Below, in pieces: positions 35,801-42,993 of a stretch of DNA of 64,000 bases. This DNA comes from Psychroflexus curvus (GTDB taxonomy: Bacteria > Bacteroidota > Bacteroidia > Flavobacteriales > Flavobacteriaceae), in the NCBI RefSeq assembly GCF_020164585.1, contig NZ_JAIQZF010000007.1, positions 107,556 through 171,555 on the forward strand, in the 5' to 3' direction. Below the pieces are notes generated by a model that was given only the letters and a program-made list of their open reading frames with translations, was not told the DNA's origin and did no database searches. Position 1 is the stretch's first letter. The number at the start of each line of letters is the position of its first letter. The position numbers were made by a program, and so were the translations under genes.

Positions 35801-36569
35801 AGAAAAAGAATACGGTGCACAGCAGATGCGAGTTTTTCTTAAAGATGCCCTGGATAAGTATTTGAGAAGCCGCCGGTTTGAAAGTCAGAAGGAATTGCCA
35901 CTCATGTACAACGAAAATCAACAATACATTCACTACAACAAAGGTTCGCTGGTGCTTTATGCGATGAGCGATTATTTAGGCGAAAATAAAATGAATAACA
36001 TCTTGAAATCGTTTATTGACAAAGTAGCCTTTCAGGAGCCGCCTTACACAACTTCTGTTGAATTTGTCAATCTTTTGAAGGAAAAAACTCCAGATTCGCT
36101 TCAGTATTTGATTAAAGACATGTTTGAAACTATCACTTTGTATGACAACAAGGTGACTGAAGCCACTTATAAAGTCCTTGAAGATGAAACATATCAAGTG
36201 ACGATCAAGACAAATGCGCTGAAATACAGATCTTCAGAAAAAGGAGAAAAGGAATTTAGCAATGCCGAAGGCAAAAGTATAAGCTTAGACACAGAAGAGG
36301 AGGAACTCAAGTCTTTACCGCTTCAGGATTATATTGAAATAGGCATTTTTGGAAAGACCGATGAGACGATAGACGGTATCCAAAAGGAAAACGTACTCTA
36401 TCTGAAAAAGCACTTGGTGTCTGAAATAGCCAATGAGTTCACCATTATCGTTGATGAATTCCCTACGGAAGTGGGCTTTGATCCTTATAATAAATTGATA
36501 GATACCGATTCTGGAGATAACCGGATGGAGCTGAAGATGGAGTCAGGAGACAAGAACAAAGAAAAATGA
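32883..36569 (+). CDS. ABC permease fused to an M1 family aminopeptidase
   Basis: 1228 residues. The first half holds two ABC-2-type permease blocks (hydrophobic segments about 20-290 and 320-600). The second half is an M1 gluzincin-like peptidase: zinc site HEVAHQWWAHQ (from residue 938), then LSESMSEYSS with a metal-binding Glu. The M1 domain lies after a predicted helix near 579-597, probably on the periplasmic side. The family name in databases is 'ABC transporter permease/M1 family aminopeptidase'. The combined protein may couple peptide cleavage and transport, but the substrate is unknown. Confidence 0.9.
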   Translation: MFSTIFRFEIRSWLRTPITYIYTVLMFLFAMIMMASAGGLFDNFTVTTTSPTYQNSALALNDMINGLSVFIYFLLPSIIGASINKDFKYEMHQVLYSYPISKTSYLFAKFLSALSIVLVIILFICFGVYLGSVFPGTNPDLFTEFDLWNYVQPLLLFVIPNLILYGAIVFAVVTFSRNIFIGFISVLVLIIIQSFAQSLTADIDNKTLAALIDPLGAQALRLETEYWTVFDKNNNYLPFEGYIIYNRILWAAVSILIFAFVFFKFKFNQQAIQFRLFKSKAERVIKRNFGSLLRIKLPEANKAYNFKHWLKMALKQSRFEARYIFKNWVFISFALVTILITLTTLAVRNPIYGTTTYPVTREMMQTASGVVSGFMIIITFLIVGMLVNRAKSANMNQLVDVTPFPNWSFLLAKFIAVFKMQASFYILALVLAIGVQVYNEYYKLELDLYLFQFFAIDYLRVLTWTVVAFLFHTLIKNHIVGFISLLAFLILLSFFPQFGIEQSIFRFNSGGGATYSDMVGYGPGIKRFYLYRLYWLALATVFYILAILFYRRGVSYSATQRIERAKDKLNPLYTSIIAVSLVVFVGIGSWIYYNDNVINERYTGNEREQLRVDYENEYAHLTELDQPRITSVNVDLDLFPEKRDFKAKGKFILKNKTSKPIDSIVVSLNDYPQSYAFGKKGETILKDTLYDLEIFKFHQALKPGEEVTFTFDMENKPNTFLNSNSPVRSNGTFINNGIFPGFGYSDSYEIQNNKTREKYGLEPKERMKSPLDSTALGSTYISDDADWIDFETTISTSKDQIAVAPGYLKEEWIEGDRRYFRYKMDKKILNFYAFNSAAYEVYEDQWKDVDIQVFYHKPHDYNIERMVAAAKKSLAYYSENFSPYQFSQLRILEFPLTSGSFAQSFANTVPYSEAIGFIAKVDDEDNESVDYPFSVTAHEVAHQWWAHQVIGANVRGATLLSESMSEYSSLKVLEKEYGAQQMRVFLKDALDKYLRSRRFESQKELPLMYNENQQYIHYNKGSLVLYAMSDYLGENKMNNILKSFIDKVAFQEPPYTTSVEFVNLLKEKTPDSLQYLIKDMFETITLYDNKVTEATYKVLEDETYQVTIKTNALKYRSSEKGEKEFSNAEGKSISLDTEEEELKSLPLQDYIEIGIFGKTDETIDGIQKENVLYLKKHLVSEIANEFTIIVDEFPTEVGFDPYNKLIDTDSGDNRMELKMESGDKNKEK

Positions 36570-36574
36570 AAAAA

Positions 36575-36674
36575 GACTGGTCAACTGGTCAACCTGCCCG
36601 ACTAGCGTCAGTCAGGCGGGCTGGTCAAAATTCATAATTCCATACCCGCAACTCACCACTCAAAGACTCAAAAA
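36575..36674. repeat. Composite of dispersed repeats
   Basis: Three repeat types lie end to end: CTGGTCAACTGGTCAA (from 36579), a GC-rich imperfect palindrome CTGCCCG...CGGGCTGG (about 36595-36624), and ACTCACCACTCAAAGACTCAA (from 36650) that runs up to the stop codon of the next minus-strand gene. Confidence 0.75.
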
Positions 36675-36875
36675 CTACTCCTCGTACTTTTGCTTGAGCT
36701 TTCTTGACAGTTGCAGGATAAAAAGCAGGATAATAATGCACAGACAAACCAATATTCCAAGAATACCAGTAAAACTCTTTTTATCTCCCACCAAATCATC
36801 AGGATTCACAAGAGTCCCGCTGAATATCATAAGTCCAACTGCAGAAAGCATAAGGAAATAAATAAAATACTTCAT
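36675..36875 (-). CDS. Small two-helix membrane protein
   Basis: 66 residues: helix 1 about 3-22, loop with VNPDDLVGDKKS, helix 2 about 37-56, basic/acidic tail (SRKLKQKYEE). It is five bases downstream of marC on the same strand and so probably co-transcribed. Its stop codon lies within a dispersed repeat. Function unknown. Confidence 0.65.
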   Translation of the reverse strand: MKYFIYFLMLSAVGLMIFSGTLVNPDDLVGDKKSFTGILGILVCLCIIILLFILQLSRKLKQKYEE

Positions 36876-36880
36876 AATCT

Positions 36881-37453
36881 TTAATTGAATAAACTCTGAA
36901 TATTTGTGGCGAACAATTTCACCGCAATGGCTAACAAAATTACACCAAATATCTTCCTTATCACCGAAATTCCCTGTTTTCCGAAAAGTTTTTCAATCTT
37001 TTTAGAAGACTTTAAGACAGCATAAACGACAATTACATTCAGAATAATCGCCACAATAATGTTGGGGGTATCAAATTCCGATTTCAAAGATAAAATAGAG
37101 GTCATCGTCCCTGCACCGGCAATAAGGGGGAAGGCGAGGGGAACAATAGCTGCCGTTTCTGGAGCATCGTCCTTATAAAGTTGAATGCCCAGGATCATCT
37201 CAATGGCTAAAAAGAAAATAATAAAGGCTCCTGCCACTGCAAAGGAATTCACATCTATCCCAATGAGGTTAAGGATGGTTTCCCCTACAAAGAGAAAAGC
37301 AATCATTAAAACACAGGCTACAATCGAAGCTTTTTCACTTTGAATATGGCCTACTTTCTTTCTTAAGTCAACAATTATGGGGATGCTTCCTACGATGTCA
37401 ATCACTGCAAAAAGAATCATCCCAGCCGTAAAAATTTGTTTAAAATCAAACAT
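36881..37453 (-). CDS. MarC family membrane protein
   Basis: 190 residues with six hydrophobic segments. Motifs: the early DIVGSIPIIVDL, GAFIIFFLAIEMILGIQLY, and VPLAFPLIAGAGTMTSIL in the second half. MarC-type proteins are integral membrane proteins without a proven function; the old link with multiple antibiotic resistance was not confirmed. The gene is divergent from the DUF3109 gene. Confidence 0.88.
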   Translation of the reverse strand: MFDFKQIFTAGMILFAVIDIVGSIPIIVDLRKKVGHIQSEKASIVACVLMIAFLFVGETILNLIGIDVNSFAVAGAFIIFFLAIEMILGIQLYKDDAPETAAIVPLAFPLIAGAGTMTSILSLKSEFDTPNIIVAIILNVIVVYAVLKSSKKIEKLFGKQGISVIRKIFGVILLAIAVKLFATNIQSLFN

Positions 37454-37605
37454 AAAGCAATTCTGAATTTTTGCGCAAAAGTAATTCTGTTTTATTGATT
37501 TACAATCGACTTAAAATCTTCGCATATGAAATTTTTGTTAATTTAATACTACAAATTAACTGGTCAAATTGCTTCTCGTATCGATATTCACAGTTTATAT
37601 TTCGC

Positions 37606-37613
37606 TAGCTTTG
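37606..37613 (+). promoter_or_regulatory. -7 promoter element for the DUF3109 gene
   Basis: TAGCTTTG fits TAnnTTTG and ends six bases before the ATG at 37619, so the transcript would be leaderless or nearly so, as for mfd. Confidence 0.55.
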
Positions 37614-37618
37614 CGCCC

Positions 37619-38188
37619 ATGATTAAAATTGACAAAACCCTGATTTCTGAATCTATCATCGACACCGAATTTGCCTGTAATCTTTCGGCTTGCAAAGGGG
37701 AATGTTGTGTGGCAGGAGATGCTGGAGCCCCTCTGGATGAGCACGAATTGGACATCCTGAAAACGATTTACCCCAAAGTAAAACCTTACCTGCGCCCGGA
37801 AGGCATAAAAGCAATTGAAGAACAAGGCACCCACATCCTCTCCGATTTTAATGAGCCTGAAACGCCATTGGTTGGGAGTAAGGAATGTGCTTACGTCAAC
37901 TTTACTGAAAACGGTACAGCGCTCTGTGGTATCGAATCTGCTTACCGCGCCGGAGATATCGACTTTAAAAAACCGGTTTCCTGCGAACTCTACCCGATTC
38001 GGGTTCAAAAGCTATCAGAATTACAGGCGGTGAATTACGACCGCTGGGATATTTGTAGCGATGCCTGCGACCTGGGAAAAAGTCTTGAAATGCCCGTCTA
38101 TAAATTCACCAAAAATGCACTGATTAGAAAATTTGGTGAACACTGGTATTCCGAATTGGAACAACGCGTTGACGAATTGAATTCTTAA
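37619..38188 (+). CDS. DUF3109 family cysteine-rich protein
   Basis: 189 residues. The clustered cysteines FACNLSACKGECCVAG (about residues 19-34), with further cysteines at ECAYVNF, ALCGIE and SCELYPIRV and WDICSDACDLG, suggest an iron-sulfur or zinc site as in the Fe-S cluster-type 'YkgJ-like' families. DUF3109 has no known role. It starts close to the MarC gene with an opposite direction and ends before the nrdB regulatory region. Confidence 0.85.
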   Translation: MIKIDKTLISESIIDTEFACNLSACKGECCVAGDAGAPLDEHELDILKTIYPKVKPYLRPEGIKAIEEQGTHILSDFNEPETPLVGSKECAYVNFTENGTALCGIESAYRAGDIDFKKPVSCELYPIRVQKLSELQAVNYDRWDICSDACDLGKSLEMPVYKFTKNALIRKFGEHWYSELEQRVDELNS

Positions 38189-38288
38189 AGTTTAAATGGT
38201 CTCAAATTTCAAAGGTGAAATTCAACAAGTCATAAAATTATAATTAATAAATTCTCGAAGCTCTTATTCGGTCTAAGTTAAGAGCAAT

Positions 38289-38309
38289 TGTGGATAACTT
38301 TGTGGATAA
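38289..38309. promoter_or_regulatory. Two adjacent DnaA boxes upstream of nrdB
   Basis: TGTGGATAA occurs twice, at 38289-38297 and 38301-38309, a perfect match to the DnaA box (complement TTATCCACA), with a 12-base period. They are about 95 bases before the nrdB start. DnaA boxes before nrdAB are known in E. coli. The interpretation as a replication-linked control site is inference. Confidence 0.65.
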
Positions 38310-38400
38310 CTTTCGTCCAAATCAAGGAATTTTTATGTGATTTATTTACATATTTGTTAGCCGCGATTACTAATATTAATCCTCTCAAAATCATTATCCT

Positions 38401-39381
38401 ATGGCGCAGACAGAACCTATTTTAGAAGAAAACGAAAACAGATTTGTACTCTTTCCTATCAAACATCACGATATATGGGAATGGTACAAAAAATGCGAGG
38501 CAAGTTTCTGGACCGCAGAAGAAATTGATTTACACCAAGACCTTTCCGATTGGAAAAACAAACTGAATGAGGACGAGCAATATTTCATCAAACACATCCT
38601 TGCCTTTTTCGCTGCATCTGATGGAATCGTGAATGAAAACCTGGCCGAAAACTTCGTCAACGAAGTTCAATACACAGAAGCCAAATTTTTCTACGGTTTC
38701 CAAATCATGATGGAAAATATTCATTCTGAAACCTATTCGTTATTGATCGACACCTACGTTGATGATGATAAAGAAAAAGATTTGCTTTTTAAAGCTATTG
38801 AGAATTTCCCGGCGATCAAGAAAAAAGCTGACTGGGCTTTAAAATGGATTGAATCTGACTCATTTGCTGAACGATTGATTGCTTTTGCTGCGGTGGAAGG
38901 CATCTTCTTTTCAGGGGCTTTCTGTTCAATTTTCTGGCTAAAGAAACGTGGATTGATGCCAGGACTGACCTTCTCAAACGAACTCATTTCCAGAGATGAA
39001 GGTGTTCATTGTGACTTTGCAGTTCATTTGCATAACGAACATTTAGTGAACCAGGTGCCAAAAGAACGCATCAGAGAAATTTTAATAGATGCTCTTGATA
39101 TTGAAAGAGAATTTGTAACTGAATCCCTTCCTGTAAGTTTGATTGGTATGAATTCCAACTTGATGACCCAATATCTGGAGTTTGTAACTGACAGACTTCT
39201 TTTTGAATTGGGTTGTGAGAAAGAATATGGTACTGCCAATCCTTTTGACTTTATGGATATGATTTCTCTTCAAGGTAAAACCAACTTCTTCGAAAAGCGT
39301 GTTGGTGAATATCAAAAAGCGGGTGTCATGAACAAAAATAAAGAAGAAGACAGCAAAATTAGCTTCGACGCTGATTTCTAA
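38401..39381 (+). CDS. nrdB: Ribonucleotide reductase, beta subunit
   Basis: 326 residues, class Ia/Ib-type small subunit with a di-metal/tyrosyl radical centre. Helical motifs include [39 protein letters not shown] (metal-binding Glu and His) and [15 protein letters not shown]. The short C-terminal tail (ISFDADF) is what the alpha subunit recognises. nrdA follows about 1.1 kb later, after an inserted four-helix-bundle gene and its repeats. Two DnaA boxes lie upstream. Confidence 0.97.
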   Translation: MAQTEPILEENENRFVLFPIKHHDIWEWYKKCEASFWTAEEIDLHQDLSDWKNKLNEDEQYFIKHILAFFAASDGIVNENLAENFVNEVQYTEAKFFYGFQIMMENIHSETYSLLIDTYVDDDKEKDLLFKAIENFPAIKKKADWALKWIESDSFAERLIAFAAVEGIFFSGAFCSIFWLKKRGLMPGLTFSNELISRDEGVHCDFAVHLHNEHLVNQVPKERIREILIDALDIEREFVTESLPVSLIGMNSNLMTQYLEFVTDRLLFELGCEKEYGTANPFDFMDMISLQGKTNFFEKRVGEYQKAGVMNKNKEEDSKISFDADF

Positions 39382-39390
39382 GTGAATCTA

Positions 39391-39645
39391 TGGTTGCTAT
39401 GGAAACTATTGTCTATGGTTACTGTAGTCGCTATTGTCACTATAGTTGCATAGATACAATAGAAGCAACAGAAGCTATAGAGACAAAAGGAACCTTAGAA
39501 GCGATACTATAGTCACTATGGAAACTATTGTCGCTATGGTTACTGTAGTCGCTATTGTCACTATAGTTACTATAGAAACAATAGAAGCTATAGCAACAAT
39601 AGGAACAACAGAGACCATAGCAGCAATAGAAACACTATAATTAAA
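39391..39645. repeat. 9-bp-period simple repeats, left of the four-helix-bundle gene
   Basis: About 250 bases of degenerate 9-base units of types GTYRCTATR and GARRCAAYA, with TATAG at switches between the two. A stretch of about 60 bases (TATGGTTACTGTAGTCGCTA...) occurs twice, near 39411 and 39534. An open frame of 64 codons in it is low-complexity and not taken as a gene. Confidence 0.9.
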
Positions 39646-39651
39646 GAGTCT

Positions 39652-40023
39652 ATGAGCTACCGAAAACTGGAGATATGGCAGTTGGCTCGTGATTTAACTA
39701 TAGACGTTCATAAGATGGCTATGCAGTTACCAAAATTTGAAATGTATGAAGAAGCAAGTCAAATTCGAAGGTCAATGAAATCTGTAAGGTCAAATATTGT
39801 AGAAGGATATGGAAGAAGACGTTACACTAATGATTATATCCGATTTATAATTTATGCGTTATCCTCCAATGATGAAACGATAGATCATCTTGAAATTCTA
39901 TACGAAACAGACTCATTAAAAGATCGAGGGCTTTATGAAAATCTTCATGAGCGCCTTCAAAGATTAGGAATAAAGATTAATAATTTTTTACAAGTTTTGG
40001 AAAAAAGTAATAAGAACTTTTGA
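39652..40023 (+). CDS. Four-helix-bundle protein (S23/Avd-like family)
   Basis: 123 residues with the family's signature start [23 protein letters not shown], then [21 protein letters not shown] and a long C-terminal helix. This family ('four helix bundle protein', IVS 23S rRNA-encoded S23 type) is found in rRNA intervening sequences and related to Avd of diversity-generating retroelements, where it binds nucleic acid or a reverse transcriptase. No reverse transcriptase is visible here. The gene is embedded in 9-bp repeats that separate nrdB from nrdA. Confidence 0.85.
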   Translation: MSYRKLEIWQLARDLTIDVHKMAMQLPKFEMYEEASQIRRSMKSVRSNIVEGYGRRRYTNDYIRFIIYALSSNDETIDHLEILYETDSLKDRGLYENLHERLQRLGIKINNFLQVLEKSNKNF

Positions 40024-40035
40024 GGTTAGGGATAC

Positions 40036-40448
40036 TTCTATGGTCGCTATGGTCGCTATAGCAACAGTAGAAACCATAGGAACAATAGAAGCTATAGAGA
40101 CAAGAGAAACGATACTATGGTCACTATAGAAGCTATAGTTACAATAGAAGCAACAGAAACAATAGAAACCACAGAAGCAACAGAGACAATAGTTACAATA
40201 GGAACAATAGGAACAATAGGAACAATAGAAGCTATAAAAATGATACTATGGTCACTATAGAAGCTATTGTTACAATAGAAGCAACAGAAGCAATAGAGAC
40301 AACAGAAACAATAGAAACAACAGAAACGATACTATAGTCACTATGGTCCCTATAGAAGCTATAGTTACAATAGAAGCAATAGAGACAACAGAAACAATAG
40401 AAACAACAGAAGCAACAGAAGCAATAGCAACAACAGAAACACAATAAA
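40036..40448. repeat. 9-bp-period simple repeats, right of the four-helix-bundle gene
   Basis: About 410 bases of units GARRCAAYA (such as GAAGCAACA, GAAACAATA) mixed with TATAG/CTATAGTTAC steps, ending 12 bases before the nrdA start. The same kind of repeat lies left of the gene, so the gene is flanked on both sides. A reverse-strand open frame here (40232-40486) is low-complexity Cys/Phe/Tyr and not a gene. Confidence 0.9.
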
Positions 40449-40459
40449 CTTATATCATT

Positions 40460-42907
40460 ATGTACGTCATCAAAAGAAATGGACAAAAAGAGCCTGTAAT
40501 GTTCGACAAAATTACAGCAAGAATCAGAAAACTATGCTACGGACTCAACCCTCTTGTGGAACCTCCAAAAGTAGCGATGCGTGTGATAGAGGGTCTTTAT
40601 GATGGCGTGACTACGAGTGAACTCGATAATTTGGCAGCGGAAATTGCAGCAACTATGACGGTAAGCCATCCAGACTATGCTCACTTAGCGGCTAGGATTT
40701 CGGTGTCCAATCTTCATAAGAATACCAAAAAGACATTTAGTGAGGTCATGACCGATCTTTACGAATACGTGAACCCACGTAACAATAAAAAGTCCCCGCT
40801 CATTGCCGATGATGTTTATAAAATCATCAATGATAACAGAGAAGAAATCGATTCCAGAATCATTTATAGCAGGGATTTCAACTATGATTATTTCGGATTT
40901 AAAACTTTAGAGCGCTCTTACCTATTGAAGCTAAATGGTAAAATAGCAGAACGTCCACAACATATGTTGATGCGGGTGTCCATCGGTATTCACGGCGATG
41001 ACCTGGAGTCTGCTATGGAGACCTACGAACTGATGTCCAAAAAATACTTTACTCATGCCACGCCAACGTTATTTAATGCTGGCACACCAAAACCACAAAT
41101 GTCTTCCTGCTTCTTATTAACGATGAAAGACGACAGTATTGATGGGATATACGACACTTTAAAGCAGACGGCAAAAATTTCTCAATCTGCTGGCGGTATA
41201 GGTCTATCAATTCATAACATAAGGGCTACAGGCTCGTACATCGCTGGAACTAATGGAACTTCAAATGGGATTGTTCCTATGCTGAAAGTCTTCAATGACA
41301 CTGCAAGATACGTTGACCAGGGTGGCGGAAAACGAAAAGGGTCTTTTGCCATGTATGTAGAACCCTGGCATGCTGATATTTTTAGCTTCCTGGATCTGAA
41401 GAAAAATCATGGTGCTGAAGAAATGAGGGCGCGTGACCTGTTTTATGCCATGTGGATTCCAGACCTATTCATGAAACGTGTGGAGGAAAATTCAACATGG
41501 ACGCTGATGTGTCCAAACGAGTGCCCGGATCTTTATAATGTTCATGGGGACGAGTTTGACGAGCTGTACCTGAAATACGAGAGCGAAAACAAAGGCCGTA
41601 AAACCATAAAAGCGAGAGAGCTTTGGGAGAAGATCCTGGAGTCTCAAATTGAAACGGGAACGCCTTATATGTTATATAAAGATTCAGCTAACCGCAAGTC
41701 AAATCAGAAGAACTTAGGAACAATAAGATCTTCTAACTTGTGTACTGAAATCATGGAGTACACGAGTCCAGATGAAATTGCTGTCTGTAACCTGGCTTCC
41801 ATCGCTTTACCGATGTTTGTGAAGAATGACAGTTTTGATCACAAGGAGCTTTATAAAACAACTAAGCGAGTCATTAAAAACCTCAACAAGGTCATCGATA
41901 GAAATTACTATCCTGTCAAAGAAGCTGAAAATTCCAATATGAGACACAGACCTGTGGGTCTGGGTATCCAGGGACTGGCCGATGCCTTTATCATGTTGAG
42001 AATGCCGTTTACCTCTGATGAGGCTAAGAAACTAAATCAGGATATATTCGAAACCTTATATTTTGCAGCTGTAGAATCGTCTATGGAACTAGCAAAAGCT
42101 GAAGGCCCCTATTCCTCTTATGAAGGCTCGCCAATAAGCAAAGGAGAATTCCAATATAACCTTTGGGGATTAAAAGACAAGGACTTAAGCGGTCGCTGGG
42201 ACTGGAGCAAACTCAGAGATAAAGTCATGAAGCACGGTGTGCGTAACTCTTTATTGATGGCACCAATGCCTACCGCTTCGACTTCTCAAATTCTAGGGAA
42301 CAACGAAGCTTTTGAGCCTTATACGTCTAATATTTATACCAGACGTGTCCTTTCTGGAGAGTTCATCGTTGTAAACAAACACTTGCTAAAAGACTTGGTA
42401 AGTCTTGGCTTATGGAATGACGATGTAAAAGATGCCATCATGAGAGCCAATGGTTCTGTGCAGAACATCGACATTATTCCAGATGACATCAAGGAACTCT
42501 ACAAAACGGTCTGGGAATTATCTATGAAAGACATCATCGACATGTCCAGACACAGAGGTTACTTTATCGATCAGTCTCAATCGCTGAACCTGTTTATGGA
42601 AGGCGCTACCTTTGCTAAACTGACTTCCATGCACTTCTACGCCTGGAAAAGCGGACTTAAGACAGGAATGTACTACTTAAGAACCAAGTCTGCCGTAGAC
42701 GCGATTAAATTTACGCTGAAGAGCGAAAAGAAAGAAAAGGAAGTTCCTAGTCAGGTGGCAGAAAAAGCGGCTAAGACCTATCAGGAAGCGCAAAGCCAAC
42801 AGGTAAAAGTATCTGATGATTCGTCTTTAAGTCCAGAAGAACTTAAAGCTTTGATCAAACAGTCCAAAGAATCTGAAGGCGATGACTGCCTGATGTGCGG
42901 ATCTTAA
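40460..42907 (+). CDS. nrdA: Ribonucleotide reductase, alpha subunit
   Basis: 815 residues. An N-terminal ATP cone (about 1-95, starting [18 protein letters not shown]) suggests allosteric on/off control by dATP. The catalytic barrel has [17 protein letters not shown] with the active-site Cys, [17 protein letters not shown], and a redox pair in the tail CLMCGS (about 810-815). With NrdB it makes deoxynucleotides. The start ATG lies 12 bases after the 9-bp repeats, so its expression may depend on read-through from nrdB. A terminator follows. Confidence 0.97.
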   Translation: MYVIKRNGQKEPVMFDKITARIRKLCYGLNPLVEPPKVAMRVIEGLYDGVTTSELDNLAAEIAATMTVSHPDYAHLAARISVSNLHKNTKKTFSEVMTDLYEYVNPRNNKKSPLIADDVYKIINDNREEIDSRIIYSRDFNYDYFGFKTLERSYLLKLNGKIAERPQHMLMRVSIGIHGDDLESAMETYELMSKKYFTHATPTLFNAGTPKPQMSSCFLLTMKDDSIDGIYDTLKQTAKISQSAGGIGLSIHNIRATGSYIAGTNGTSNGIVPMLKVFNDTARYVDQGGGKRKGSFAMYVEPWHADIFSFLDLKKNHGAEEMRARDLFYAMWIPDLFMKRVEENSTWTLMCPNECPDLYNVHGDEFDELYLKYESENKGRKTIKARELWEKILESQIETGTPYMLYKDSANRKSNQKNLGTIRSSNLCTEIMEYTSPDEIAVCNLASIALPMFVKNDSFDHKELYKTTKRVIKNLNKVIDRNYYPVKEAENSNMRHRPVGLGIQGLADAFIMLRMPFTSDEAKKLNQDIFETLYFAAVESSMELAKAEGPYSSYEGSPISKGEFQYNLWGLKDKDLSGRWDWSKLRDKVMKHGVRNSLLMAPMPTASTSQILGNNEAFEPYTSNIYTRRVLSGEFIVVNKHLLKDLVSLGLWNDDVKDAIMRANGSVQNIDIIPDDIKELYKTVWELSMKDIIDMSRHRGYFIDQSQSLNLFMEGATFAKLTSMHFYAWKSGLKTGMYYLRTKSAVDAIKFTLKSEKKEKEVPSQVAEKAAKTYQEAQSQQVKVSDDSSLSPEELKALIKQSKESEGDDCLMCGS

Positions 42908-42927
42908 TTAGGAACTTAATTAAATAA

Positions 42928-42966
42928 TAAAACCCCCGGTAAATCAAGATTTACTGGGGGTTTTTA
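42928..42966. terminator. Terminator after nrdA
   Basis: ACCCCCGGTAAAT and ATTTACTGGGGGT form a long hairpin (about 42931-42961) with A- and T-runs; it can also serve the M56 gene on the minus strand. Confidence 0.88.
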
Positions 42967-42993
42967 TTGGCTAATTAGAAGATGATTTATAAA

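Noticed and set aside
37595..38008. 137-codon reverse frame opposite the DUF3109 gene
   Set aside because: Overlaps a conserved gene; no domain seen.
38289..38309. Replication origin
   Set aside because: Only two DnaA boxes, no AT-rich unwinding region with more boxes and no dnaA/dnaN genes nearby; a regulatory role for nrdB is more likely.
39446..39640. 64-codon open frame on the plus strand
   Set aside because: Made only of 9-bp repeats (Thr/Ile/Glu/Ala low-complexity); no start context or family.
40232..40486. 84-codon reverse frame rich in Cys, Phe and Tyr
   Set aside because: Reverse reading of the simple repeats; low-complexity.
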